Source: Sphingomonas endophytica (GTDB taxonomy: Bacteria; Pseudomonadota; Alphaproteobacteria; Sphingomonadales; Sphingomonadaceae). From it: a stretch of 64,000 nt of DNA. The position numbers and the translations under genes are program-made. Below, one piece after another: positions 35,726 through 43,918 of this stretch. Location of the stretch: positions 1-64,000 of the forward strand of contig NZ_LDTB01000011.1 in NCBI RefSeq assembly GCF_001476895.1, written 5' to 3'. How positions within the stretch are numbered: the first letter of the stretch is position 1; each line of letters begins with the position of its first letter. The notes below the pieces were generated by a model. It was given only the letters and a program-made list of their open reading frames with translations. It had not been told where the DNA came from and did no database searches.

Positions 35726-37642
35726 GTGGCGAGCAGGATCAGGCGGCGCATGAACGGCGTCGCGCGGGCGGGGACGGCGATCGCCGTCGCGCTGTCATCG
35801 GTCGCTTCGGCGACCGCGCAGGGCGCGGGCGACTGGCAGGGATATGGCCGGGACGAAAGCCACGCGCGCCACTCGCCGCTGACGCAGATCACGCCCGCGA
35901 ACGTCGCGCGGCTGCGACGGGTCTGGACCTATCACATGCGGCCGGCGGGCACGACCGGCGAGGCGATTCCGATGCCCGACAGCGTTCCGGCGAAATTCCG
36001 CACCGGCTTCTCCGCGTCGGAAGCGACGCCGCTGGTGGTGAAGGGCGTGATGTACCTCGCGACACCGTATCGGCGCGTCGTCGCGCTCGATGCCGCCACC
36101 GGCCGGGAACGCTGGGTGTTCCAGCTGCCCGGCAACGACCAGCCGTCGACGCGCGGCGTCGCTTACTGGCCGGGCGGGAAGGGGGCCGGCGCGCGGATCG
36201 TCTTCGGTACGCGGACCGGCAAGCTGATCGCGCTGGACGCCGCGACCGGGCGGCCGGCGGCGGGCTTCGGCACCGCCGGCGCGGTCGACATGAAGACGCC
36301 GGAGGTGATGAACGGCACGCGCGCGCCGCTCGGCATGAGCAGCCCGCCCGCGATCTACCGCGACGTCATCATCACCGGGTCGCGCGTGCAGGAAATGCCG
36401 GTCAAGGGCGCGGCGGGCGACGTGCGCGGCTGGGACGCGCGCACCGGCAAGCTGCTCTGGACCTTCCACACCATCCCGCAACCGGGCGAGCCCAATTTCG
36501 GCACGTGGGAGGGCGACAGCTGGCGGCGGCGTTCGGGCGTCAACGTCTGGACGTTCGTGCTCGTCGACGACCGGCGCGGCATCGCCTATCTGCCGGTCGG
36601 CGCGCCGACCTTCGATCGCTGGGGCGGCGATCGCAAGGGGCAGAACCTGTACGGCAATTCGATCGTCGCGGTGGAGGCGGCGACCGGCCGCTACCTCTGG
36701 CACTTCCAGACCGTGCACCATGACATCTGGGACGTCGACCTGCCGTCCGCGACGCTGATCGAGGTGCGCCGCGCCGGGCGGACGATCCCGGCGATCGCGG
36801 TGATGAACAAGACCGCGATGATGTTCATCCTCGATCGCGTCACCGGCAAGCCGCTGTACGACGTGCGCGAGGTGCCGGTGCCGACCGATACCGACGTGCC
36901 CGGCGAACAGCCGTGGCCGACGCAGCCGATGCCGGTGACGCCGCCGCCGCTCGCCCGGCTCAGCTATGCCGCGACCGATCTGGTCGACGGGCCCCCGGCG
37001 CATCGCGCGGCGTGCGAGAAACTGGTGGCGGACCTCTCGGTGGCGCCGAGCCGGCTGTTCCAGCCGCTGCGTGCCGACAGCGCGGTCAACTTCTTCCCCG
37101 GCAGCCTGGGCGGTGTCGACTGGGGCGGGGGCGCGTTCGACCGCAAGACCGGATTGTACGTCGTCAACATCAACAATCTCGCCAGCCCGCAGCAACTCGC
37201 GCGGCAACCGGACGGCAGCTGGGGGATGAAGGCGGGCTACGCCTATTTCCAGGATCCCGACACCGGCATGCCGTGCCAGAAGGGGCCGTGGGGCGAACTG
37301 ATCGCGGTCGATGTCGATACCGGCACGATCGCCTGGCGCAAGGTGCTGGGCACGAACAGTGATCCTGCGTTCGCCGATGCCGGGGTCATCAGCGCTGGCG
37401 GGCCGATCACGACCGCGAGCGGACTGACCTTCATCGGCGCGACGCGCGACGCGACCATTCGCGGCTTCGATACCAGGAGCGGCGCGCTGTTGTGGTCCGC
37501 GCCGCTGCCCGCCTCGAACTACGGCACGCCGATGACCTATCGCGCCGCCGACGGGCGCCAGATGCTCGCGGCGGTCGCCACCGGCGGCTTCGCCGCGCAA
37601 CCCGCGACCAGCGACCAGGTGGTCGCCTTCGCCGTCCGCTGA
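35726..37642 (+). CDS. PQQ-dependent dehydrogenase (quinoprotein), second copy
   Basis: GTG start with AGGAGAGTGGAG upstream. The 638-residue protein has a Sec-type signal (AGTAIAVALSSVASATAQ) and PQQ-propeller repeats: DWQGYGRDESHARHSPLTQI, VVKGVMYLATPYRRVVALDAATGRERW, FQTVHHDIWDVDLPSATL, NNLASPQQL. It lacks a heme motif; a small cytochrome follows at once. It is related to but clearly different from the first quinoprotein of this cluster (Sec instead of Tat export, shorter). Alcohol dehydrogenase-like activity on a pathway intermediate is likely. Confidence 0.88.
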   Translation: MASRIRRRMNGVARAGTAIAVALSSVASATAQGAGDWQGYGRDESHARHSPLTQITPANVARLRRVWTYHMRPAGTTGEAIPMPDSVPAKFRTGFSASEATPLVVKGVMYLATPYRRVVALDAATGRERWVFQLPGNDQPSTRGVAYWPGGKGAGARIVFGTRTGKLIALDAATGRPAAGFGTAGAVDMKTPEVMNGTRAPLGMSSPPAIYRDVIITGSRVQEMPVKGAAGDVRGWDARTGKLLWTFHTIPQPGEPNFGTWEGDSWRRRSGVNVWTFVLVDDRRGIAYLPVGAPTFDRWGGDRKGQNLYGNSIVAVEAATGRYLWHFQTVHHDIWDVDLPSATLIEVRRAGRTIPAIAVMNKTAMMFILDRVTGKPLYDVREVPVPTDTDVPGEQPWPTQPMPVTPPPLARLSYAATDLVDGPPAHRAACEKLVADLSVAPSRLFQPLRADSAVNFFPGSLGGVDWGGGAFDRKTGLYVVNINNLASPQQLARQPDGSWGMKAGYAYFQDPDTGMPCQKGPWGELIAVDVDTGTIAWRKVLGTNSDPAFADAGVISAGGPITTASGLTFIGATRDATIRGFDTRSGALLWSAPLPASNYGTPMTYRAADGRQMLAAVATGGFAAQPATSDQVVAFAVR

Positions 37643-37653
37643 AGGGAATGACC

Positions 37654-37974
37654 ATGATGCGTATCGACCCGTTCGTCCGCGTCGCCGGGGTCGTCGGCGC
37701 GGCGCTGCTCGGCGCGGCGGCGCTTTCGGCGCAGCAATCCGCGCCGCCGACGCCCGGTCCCGGGCTCGACCTGATCAACGAACGGTGCGGCTATTGCCAC
37801 ACCCCCAATCAGGTGTTCGCCGCGCGCAAGACGTCGGCCGAATGGCCCGCGATCGTCCAGTCGATGATCGATCGCGGTGCCGAACTGACGCCGGAGGAGC
37901 AGAAGGTGATGAACGACTATCTGGTCGCCACGCTCGCCACCGATCGGAAGGCGGCCGGCGCGGCGGGGCATTGA
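37654..37974 (+). CDS. Small c-type cytochrome, partner of second quinoprotein
   Basis: The 106-residue protein has a signal peptide (GVVGAALLGAAALSAQ) and a single CGYCH heme site (INERCGYCHTPNQVFAARK). Two other ATGs lie within six bases of the chosen one; GAAGGG is best spaced for this start. It begins 11 bases after the quinoprotein stop and should be its electron acceptor. Confidence 0.85.
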   Translation: MMRIDPFVRVAGVVGAALLGAAALSAQQSAPPTPGPGLDLINERCGYCHTPNQVFAARKTSAEWPAIVQSMIDRGAELTPEEQKVMNDYLVATLATDRKAAGAAGH

Positions 37975-37978
37975 GGGC

Positions 37979-38003
37979 GCGGGGGCGGGCCGGTCGCCCC
38001 CGC
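37979..38003. terminator. GC-rich hairpin between convergent genes
   Basis: GCGGGGGCG and CGCCCCCGC form a perfect 9-bp stem with a seven-base loop in the 33-base gap between the cytochrome and lactonase stops. There is no T-run, so terminator activity is only probable. Confidence 0.45.
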
Positions 38004-38007
38004 CACG

Positions 38008-39012
38008 TCAGCGGGCGTGGCGCGGCAGCACCCCCGCGACCCTGGTCGTCAACCGATATACGCTGGTCGAGGCGGTGATGTAGAGCGTGCGGCCGTCGCC
38101 CGCGAAGGCCAGGTTGGCCGCCACCTCCGGCAGCACGATCCGCCCGAGCACCTTGCCCGCCGGCGAGATCACGCGGATGCCGCCGGGTCCGGTCGCCCAG
38201 ATGTTGCCGCGCCGGTCGACCTTCAGCCCGTCGGCGCCGCCGGCCCCGTCGGCGGGGAAGGCGATCAGCACGCGCCGCGCCGTGACCGTGCCGCCGCGTC
38301 CGACCTGATAGGCGTAGATCGTCCCCGGCGGTCCGTAATCGGTGACGTACAGCGTCCGCCCGTCCGGGGAAAAGCCGATGCCGTTGGGCAGCGTCAGGTC
38401 GGTGATGACGGGCGTCAGCGTACCGCCGGCATAGCGGAACACCGCATTGTAGGGCAGCTGCTTGGCGGGATCGCGATCCATGCCGTTGTACAGCCCGAAC
38501 GGCGGATCGGTGAACCACAACGCGCCATCGGCGGCGAAGACCAGGTCGTTGGGGCTGTTCAGCCGCTTCCCGCGATAGTCGGCGATCACCGGGGTGATCC
38601 GGCGGTCGGCGCCGACCCGCACGATCCGGCGCGCGCCCATCTGCGCCATCAGCACGCTGCCGTCGCGGTCGGGGGCGAGCCCGTTCGGGCCGATGCTCTT
38701 GCCGGCCGGCGGGTCGGCGAGCCCGCCCGCATGGGCGATCAGCGACTCGACGCGGCCGGAGGGATCGACCGCGCGCAGCACGTCGCCGCTCACGTCGGAG
38801 AACCACAAGCGGCCCTCGTGCCACAGCGGCCCCTCCGTGAAGCCGAAGCCGGTCGCGACCCGCTCGACCCGGGTGTCCGGCGCGATCAGTGCGTCGAGCG
38901 CGGGGTCGAGCCGCTCGATCCGCGCGCCGCCTTGTTGCGCGGGTGCGGCGGCATGGAGCGCGAGCGGCGCGACGACCGCCGCCGCGACGACGAACAGGCG
39001 CGGCATCGTCAT
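38008..39012 (-). CDS. Secreted SMP-30/gluconolactonase-like enzyme
   Basis: The 334-residue protein has a signal peptide (MTMPRLFVVAAAVVAPLALHAAAPAQ) and a six-blade SMP-30 propeller: GFGFTEGPLWHEGRLWFSDV (metal Glu), SIGPNGLAPDRDGSV, RLNSPNDLVFAADGALWFTDPPFGL (Asn), and GIGFSPDGRTLYVTD (Asp). Such enzymes hydrolyse sugar or other lactones. The start overlaps the stop of the preceding gene (ATGA). In this cluster it would open a lactone formed by a periplasmic quinoprotein. Confidence 0.87.
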   Translation of the reverse strand: MTMPRLFVVAAAVVAPLALHAAAPAQQGGARIERLDPALDALIAPDTRVERVATGFGFTEGPLWHEGRLWFSDVSGDVLRAVDPSGRVESLIAHAGGLADPPAGKSIGPNGLAPDRDGSVLMAQMGARRIVRVGADRRITPVIADYRGKRLNSPNDLVFAADGALWFTDPPFGLYNGMDRDPAKQLPYNAVFRYAGGTLTPVITDLTLPNGIGFSPDGRTLYVTDYGPPGTIYAYQVGRGGTVTARRVLIAFPADGAGGADGLKVDRRGNIWATGPGGIRVISPAGKVLGRIVLPEVAANLAFAGDGRTLYITASTSVYRLTTRVAGVLPRHAR

Positions 39013-39437
39013 ACCGCGTCGGTCAGCAGGACGAGATAGTCGCGATTGAGCACCGTGCGCTCGATCAGCGGCCAGTTGCGCTCGTGCACATCGGAGCGGA
39101 TCCATTGCTGGCGCTGCGCCTCGCTCTCATAGGTGAGCTGGAAGCGATAATTGACCCCGGCGGGCGGCGCGGGCCGGCCCTGGATCACCGTGCGCAGCTT
39201 GAGCATCTTGAGGTCGATGAAGCCGCGCCCGCGAAAGCTCCGCGCCGCCGGCAGGAAATGCCGGTGGAAGGCGTCGAGCATTTCCTGTTCGCGCGCCGGA
39301 TCGACCGCGAGGTCGCAATAGAGCACGATCGGCTTCGGCTTCGGCGTCGTCTTCGGCGCGGCGGCGCGGGCCGCGCCGGGCAGCGCCCAGCCCGCGCCCG
39401 TGGCGGCGATCAGTCGCAGGAGGGAGCGTCGTTGCAT
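39009..39437 (-). CDS. Tat-exported small protein, dimeric alpha/beta-barrel-like
   Basis: The 142-residue protein begins MQRRSLLRLIAATGAGWALPGAARA, a likely Tat signal. The mature part has two beta-alpha-beta units (IVLYCDLAVDPAREQEMLDAFHRHFLPAARSF..., INYRF-like strand, then SEAQRQQWIRSDVHERNWPLI). This resembles the ferredoxin-like fold of antibiotic biosynthesis monooxygenases and similar cofactor-free enzymes. The function is unknown. AAGGA precedes the ATG. It lies between the lactonase and cupin genes in one operon. Confidence 0.65.
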   Translation of the reverse strand: MQRRSLLRLIAATGAGWALPGAARAAAPKTTPKPKPIVLYCDLAVDPAREQEMLDAFHRHFLPAARSFRGRGFIDLKMLKLRTVIQGRPAPPAGVNYRFQLTYESEAQRQQWIRSDVHERNWPLIERTVLNRDYLVLLTDAV

Positions 39438-39457
39438 CGGCAGGGTCCTTTCCGGGG

Positions 39458-40363
39458 TCAGCGCGGGGGAAGCGAGGCCGCGTAGGCGGCCTTGGCGGCG
39501 GGATCGCGCGCGATCCCGACCACCATCAGTTCGAGCGGGGCGTCCCCGGTCGCGCGCAGGCTTCGGCGCGCGCCGACCTCGACCGGCAGCGCGTCGCCGC
39601 CGCGCAGCGGCGCGCGGTCGCCGGCGACCGTCGCCTCGCCGGTGCCGGCCATGACATAGACCATCTCGCTGATCCCCGGTGCGGCGGCACCCTCCAGCGC
39701 GGCGCCGGGCGGGATCAGCACATGGTCCACGAACGCCCAGGGGGTCGCGAACACCTCCGGGCCGAGCAGCCGGCGCGTACGGATCGCGCCGTCCGCCGTC
39801 AGTCTGGCGCGGTCGAACCGGATCGCGGCGAATTGCGCGACCGGGTCGATCGCCGCTGCGTCGCGCGCGTCGTCCAGGTCGAAATTGTCATAGCGCTTGG
39901 TCTGGCCGACGTTGATGTTCAGCCACTGCACCGGCCGGTCGGAGGCGTTGTAGAGCGCATGGGCGTGCCCCATCCGGTCGGGTACCGCGGCGGGGCCGGC
40001 CAGCGTCGCGGTGCGGCCGTCGACCGTGAACTGCGCCTCGCCGTCCAGGATGACGAACATCTCCTCGCACTGGTGGTGGAAATGCTGGCCGATCCCGCTG
40101 TGCGGGGCGATCACGCCGCGGTGGACGAAGATCAGGTTGGTGGACAGCGCATCGGGGCCGAGCAGCGGCGCGAACGCCATCGTGCCCGCGCCGCCGTGCA
40201 CCTTGTCCAGCCGCCGATAGCGTGCCGGGTCGCTATGGCCGATCCGCTGCGCCAGCGGCCGCGCCGCCGGTGCCGGACCGCGCGGCGGCTGCGCCGGTGC
40301 GGTGGCCCCCAGCATCAGCGTCAGCATCGTCGCGCCGCGCGCCAGCGATCGGATCGCACCCAC
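39458..40363 (-). CDS. Secreted bicupin protein
   Basis: GTG start with GGAG seven bases upstream. The 301-residue protein has a signal peptide (GATMLTLMLGATAPAQ) and two cupin folds. The first has a good metal motif: IGQHFHHQCEEMFVILDGEAQFTVDG, with H-x-HH and a later MGHAHALYN histidine. The second (about 200-285; GISEMVYVMAGTGEATVAG) has lost most of the histidines. It may be an isomerase, dioxygenase or sugar-binding protein. It starts the leftward three-gene operon opposite the second MFS gene. Confidence 0.75.
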   Translation of the reverse strand: MGAIRSLARGATMLTLMLGATAPAQPPRGPAPAARPLAQRIGHSDPARYRRLDKVHGGAGTMAFAPLLGPDALSTNLIFVHRGVIAPHSGIGQHFHHQCEEMFVILDGEAQFTVDGRTATLAGPAAVPDRMGHAHALYNASDRPVQWLNINVGQTKRYDNFDLDDARDAAAIDPVAQFAAIRFDRARLTADGAIRTRRLLGPEVFATPWAFVDHVLIPPGAALEGAAAPGISEMVYVMAGTGEATVAGDRAPLRGGDALPVEVGARRSLRATGDAPLELMVVGIARDPAAKAAYAASLPPR

Positions 40364-40428
40364 CCCGTTTCTCCCGTCCGCGCCGGAATCGACCGGCTTT
40401 ACGGATGCTTACAACGGGTCTACACAAA

Positions 40429-40440
40429 ATCATATAGGAT
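40429..40440. promoter_or_regulatory. Candidate GntR operator, site 4 (divergent promoter)
   Basis: ATCATATAGGAT, identical to the site at 25491, lies between the leftward cupin gene and the rightward MFS gene, 37 bases before the latter. Confidence 0.7.
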
Positions 40441-40477
40441 ATAATGCGGTACCAGCCGTGCGTCCGGGAGAGTGCTG

Positions 40478-41782
40478 ATGGCGAAGGCGGGGCGAACGAA
40501 CGTGCGGGTGCGGCTGGTGGCGATGCTGTTCGTCATCAGCGCGATCGCGTTCCTCGATCGCACCAACATCTCGGTCGCCGGTGTGCAGATGCGTCAGGAA
40601 TATGCGATCGACCGGATCCGGCTCGGCTGGATCTTCAGCGCGTTCCTGATCGGCTATGCCGCCTTCCAGGTGCCCGCCGGCTGGCTGGCGGCGCGGATCG
40701 GCCCGCGCCGTCTGCTGACGCTGGCGCTGCTCTGGTGGGGCGTGTTCAGCATCGCCACCGCCTGGGTGCCGCCGGGCAGCGCGCATGCCATCACGCTGCT
40801 GATGCTGGTGCGCTTCGGGCTCGGCATCGGCGAGGCGGCGGTCTATCCGTCCGGCAACCAGTTCGTGTCGCGCTGGGTGCCGGCGCAGGAACGCGGCAAG
40901 GCCAACGGCCTGATCTTCGCGGGCGTCGGGGCGGGATCGGGGCTGACCCCGCCGCTCATCAGCGCGGTGGTCGCGGTCGGCGGCTGGCGCGCGTCCTTCT
41001 ACGTCTGCGCGCTGATCGGGCTGATCGCCGCCGTCATCTGGTTCGCGATCGCGCGCGACCGGCCGCAGGAGCATCCGGCCGTGAACGCGGCGGAGCGGGC
41101 GCATATCGAGGCGGGGCTGCCCGACGCGCCGGCCGGCGCGACCGGGCCGATCCCGTGGCGCGCGATCCTCGGCAGCCGCGCGGTATGGGGACTGTTCCTC
41201 AGCTATTTCGCGTTCGGCTATGTCATCTGGATCTTCTTCAGCTGGTTCTTCATCTACCTCGCGGAGGCGCGCGGGCTGGATCTGACTTCCAGCGCGCTGT
41301 TCGGCATGGCGCCCTTCCTCGCGATGACGGTCGGGTGTCTCGCCGGGGGCGTCATCAACGATGCGGTGTCGCGGCGGCACGGCCTGTACTGGGGCCGATC
41401 CGGGCTGGCGATGCTGTCGTTCGCGCTGACCGCCGTGTTCCTGCTGATCGGCTCGCGGGTCGACAACGCGCCGCTCGCGGTGATGACCCTCGCGCTGGGC
41501 GGCGGCGCGATCTATCTGTCGCAAAGCTCCTTCTGGTCGGTCACCGCCGACATCGCGGGGCGTCACACCGGCGTCGTGTCGGGGCTGATGAACGTCGGCT
41601 GCCAGATCGGCGGCGCGCTGACCGCGTCGCTCACGCCGTGGATCGCGGCGCGCTACGGCTGGGCGGCGGCCTTCGGGACCGGCGCGGGGGTGGTGATGCT
41701 GGGCATCGGTGCCTGGGCGATCGTCGATCCCCGCCGGCTGATCGGCGCCGACCGCGATCCTGTCGCGATCGCCGCACGATGA
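40478..41782 (+). CDS. MFS transporter, ACS type, second copy
   Basis: The 434-residue protein has about 12 helices and the same family features as the transporter at 26920: IAFLDRTNISVAGVQMRQEYAIDRIRLGW, GWLAARIGPRRLLTLAL, and RFGLGIGEAAVYPSGNQFVSRWVPAQERGKANG. GGGAG lies seven bases before the ATG; a GTG two codons earlier is possible. It probably imports an organic anion of the same pathway. A full-match operator lies directly upstream. Confidence 0.88.
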   Translation: MAKAGRTNVRVRLVAMLFVISAIAFLDRTNISVAGVQMRQEYAIDRIRLGWIFSAFLIGYAAFQVPAGWLAARIGPRRLLTLALLWWGVFSIATAWVPPGSAHAITLLMLVRFGLGIGEAAVYPSGNQFVSRWVPAQERGKANGLIFAGVGAGSGLTPPLISAVVAVGGWRASFYVCALIGLIAAVIWFAIARDRPQEHPAVNAAERAHIEAGLPDAPAGATGPIPWRAILGSRAVWGLFLSYFAFGYVIWIFFSWFFIYLAEARGLDLTSSALFGMAPFLAMTVGCLAGGVINDAVSRRHGLYWGRSGLAMLSFALTAVFLLIGSRVDNAPLAVMTLALGGGAIYLSQSSFWSVTADIAGRHTGVVSGLMNVGCQIGGALTASLTPWIAARYGWAAAFGTGAGVVMLGIGAWAIVDPRRLIGADRDPVAIAAR

Positions 41783-41808
41783 TCGCGAACGACCAACGGA
41801 GAGGAAGC

Positions 41809-42768
41809 ATGATCCACGACACCGGACGCCGTCGGCGCGTCGTCGCCTGCGCGCTCGCCGCGCTGACGCTCACCGCGCAGGCGCCGCGCCCCGCGCCGCC
41901 CGCCCCGGTCGAGATGTGGGTGCCCAAGAAGACGCCCTATGCCGCCTATGACGCGCCGAACCGTCCGTGGTGGAAGCTCGCCGAGGTGCGCGCGCTGCAC
42001 CGGGGCGCGGCCGACTGGTCGCAACCGATCGTGCGCAACCGCGACCTTGTCGCCGACTGGCACCAGCAGGCGCCCGGCAACCGCACCGCCGAGGTCGCCT
42101 ATGCCGACAATCGCACCGCGATCATCGTGTGGGAGGGGCAGGTGCGCGTCACCATCGCCGGCCACCCGACGTTCGTGGCGGGCAAGGGGTTCGAGATCGA
42201 CGTGCCGCTGCGCGTGCCGTTCACGCTGGAGACGATCGGCGACCGGCCGGCCTTGTGGTTCGAGGTCCATGCCGCCAGCGACCTGCCGCTCTATCCGGTC
42301 GCCGGCACGGCGGCGCGGCCGCGCGACGTCGCCGGCTTCCGCTACGAACGGCGGCTGGTGTCCGGCGGCGCGGGCACGCCCGACGCGACCAACCCGCTGT
42401 ACCTCGATTACTACAAGGACGTGGTGCAGGGCGGGGCGCGCGCCACCGCCTTCGTCGCGGCGCAGCATCTGTTCGTGAACAACATTCGCGGCCGTGCCAC
42501 GCCGACGCCGCCCGCGTCCAACCTCGGCCATTTCCACGTCGGCTACGACGAATTCTGGTTCGTCATGGAGGGCAATGTCGATCTTCAGATCGAGGGGGAG
42601 CCGCTGATCGCGGGCGCCGCGCCCGGCGACGTGCTGATCGCCAAGCAGGGACGCTGGCACCGCGCCAGCTTCGGCGGGCCGGAGGGGCAGATGGGAACGC
42701 GGGTCGCGATCAATCCCTACCCGCTCGGGCTGCACGGCTACAGCGTCCGGTCGGGCGGGCGTCAGTAG
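41809..42768 (+). CDS. Secreted cupin-domain protein
   Basis: The 319-residue protein has an N-terminal signal (RRVVACALAALTLTAQAP). Two beta-barrel regions follow: a first without clear metal ligands (IIVWEGQVRVTIAGHPTFVAG) and a second with SNLGHFHVGYDEFWFVMEGNVDLQIEG and GRWHRASFGG, the cupin H-x-H...E...H set. AGAGGAAG precedes the ATG. It is the last gene of the cluster and follows the MFS gene by 26 bases. The enzymatic role is unknown. Confidence 0.73.
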   Translation: MIHDTGRRRRVVACALAALTLTAQAPRPAPPAPVEMWVPKKTPYAAYDAPNRPWWKLAEVRALHRGAADWSQPIVRNRDLVADWHQQAPGNRTAEVAYADNRTAIIVWEGQVRVTIAGHPTFVAGKGFEIDVPLRVPFTLETIGDRPALWFEVHAASDLPLYPVAGTAARPRDVAGFRYERRLVSGGAGTPDATNPLYLDYYKDVVQGGARATAFVAAQHLFVNNIRGRATPTPPASNLGHFHVGYDEFWFVMEGNVDLQIEGEPLIAGAAPGDVLIAKQGRWHRASFGGPEGQMGTRVAINPYPLGLHGYSVRSGGRQ

Positions 42769-42778
42769 CGCCGCCGGA

Positions 42779-43918
42779 TCAGAACCAGGCGCGGATCCCG
42801 GCCACCGCCGCCAGGCCGCCCACCTCGTCGCCGCGCGCGCGCGCCAGCCGCGCCGTGGCGCCGACGCGACGCTCCCACGACAGGCCGACATAGGGCGCGA
42901 ATTCGCGCCGCCGGTCATAGCGGAGCCGCACGCCCAGCTCGATATCGGTCAGCCCCGCGCCGGTCCCGGTGTCCCGCATCGCCTGCGCGGCGGCATTGGC
43001 CTCGACGCGCGGCTGGAGCACCACGAACTGCGTCACCCGCTGGTCGTACCATCCGACCGCGCGCGCCAGCAGCTCGCCCCTGGTCGACAGGAACAGCGCG
43101 GCCTCGACATCGAACCAATAGGGCGCCAGCCCCTCGACGCCGATCGTCGCATAGCCGCGCGCGGGGCGGGGGGTGATGTCGTAGCGCACGCCCGCCTGCA
43201 GGTTCCAATACGGGTCCAGCGCGCGGCTGTAGAGCGCCTGCACTTCCGCATCGTCGACCCCGCGACCGGCGCTGCCCTCGCCTTCGGTCTTGATCGTCAG
43301 CCGGTCGATATCGCCGCCGATCCAGAGATCGCCGTCCCAGCGATAGCCGTCGCGACCGTCGCGTACCTGATACTCGCCCAGGTTCAGCAGCGCCTGATGG
43401 ATCGTCATCCCGCCATGTTCGCGGCGCATCGCGCGCGCGGCGCGGCGCATCGCGGCGGCGTCGTGATAGCGCGCCGCCGCCAGACCGGGGACGGCGCGCG
43501 GTGCCGGGGCGGTGCCGACGGGCAGGTCGGTGCCAGCCGGCGGGGACGACGACGGTCCGGGATCGACCGCCATGTCATGCCCGCCATGGCCCGCCATCGG
43601 GGTCGTCGTCATGCCGGGCATATGGTGCCCGCCATGGTCCTGCGCCGCCGGGGCCGTCGTCATGCCGGGCAGATGGTGTCCGGGATGCGGATCGGCGGGC
43701 GCTTTCGTCGCGGGCGTGTCGTGTGCCGCGTGCGGGGCGGATCGTCGCGCCGCCGCAGGGCGCGCCGGTCGCGGCGCGGGCTTCCGCCGCGCGCCGGACG
43801 CCGCCGGTCGGGGCGTCGCGGCGGGCATCGCCATTCCCGGCATCGTCGCATGATCCATCGTCTGCGCCCCGGCGGGCGCGGCGATCAGGGCCCATGCGGC
43901 AAGCGGCGCGATCCTCAT
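42779..43918 (-). CDS. copB: Copper resistance outer membrane protein CopB
   Basis: The 379-residue protein has a signal peptide (MRIAPLAAWALIAAPAGAQ). A long His/Met-rich segment follows (about 20-125) with repeats such as HPGHHLPGMTT and GGHHMPGMTT, then the CopB beta-barrel: GGMTIHQALLNLGEYQVRDG, LWIGGDIDRLTIKTEGEG, DAEVQALYSRALDPYWNLQAG, and a terminal aromatic GIRAWF. CopB is the outer membrane part of the periplasmic copper detoxification pair. Start overlaps the copA stop (ATGA). Confidence 0.92.
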   Translation of the reverse strand: MRIAPLAAWALIAAPAGAQTMDHATMPGMAMPAATPRPAASGARRKPAPRPARPAAARRSAPHAAHDTPATKAPADPHPGHHLPGMTTAPAAQDHGGHHMPGMTTTPMAGHGGHDMAVDPGPSSSPPAGTDLPVGTAPAPRAVPGLAAARYHDAAAMRRAARAMRREHGGMTIHQALLNLGEYQVRDGRDGYRWDGDLWIGGDIDRLTIKTEGEGSAGRGVDDAEVQALYSRALDPYWNLQAGVRYDITPRPARGYATIGVEGLAPYWFDVEAALFLSTRGELLARAVGWYDQRVTQFVVLQPRVEANAAAQAMRDTGTGAGLTDIELGVRLRYDRRREFAPYVGLSWERRVGATARLARARGDEVGGLAAVAGIRAWF

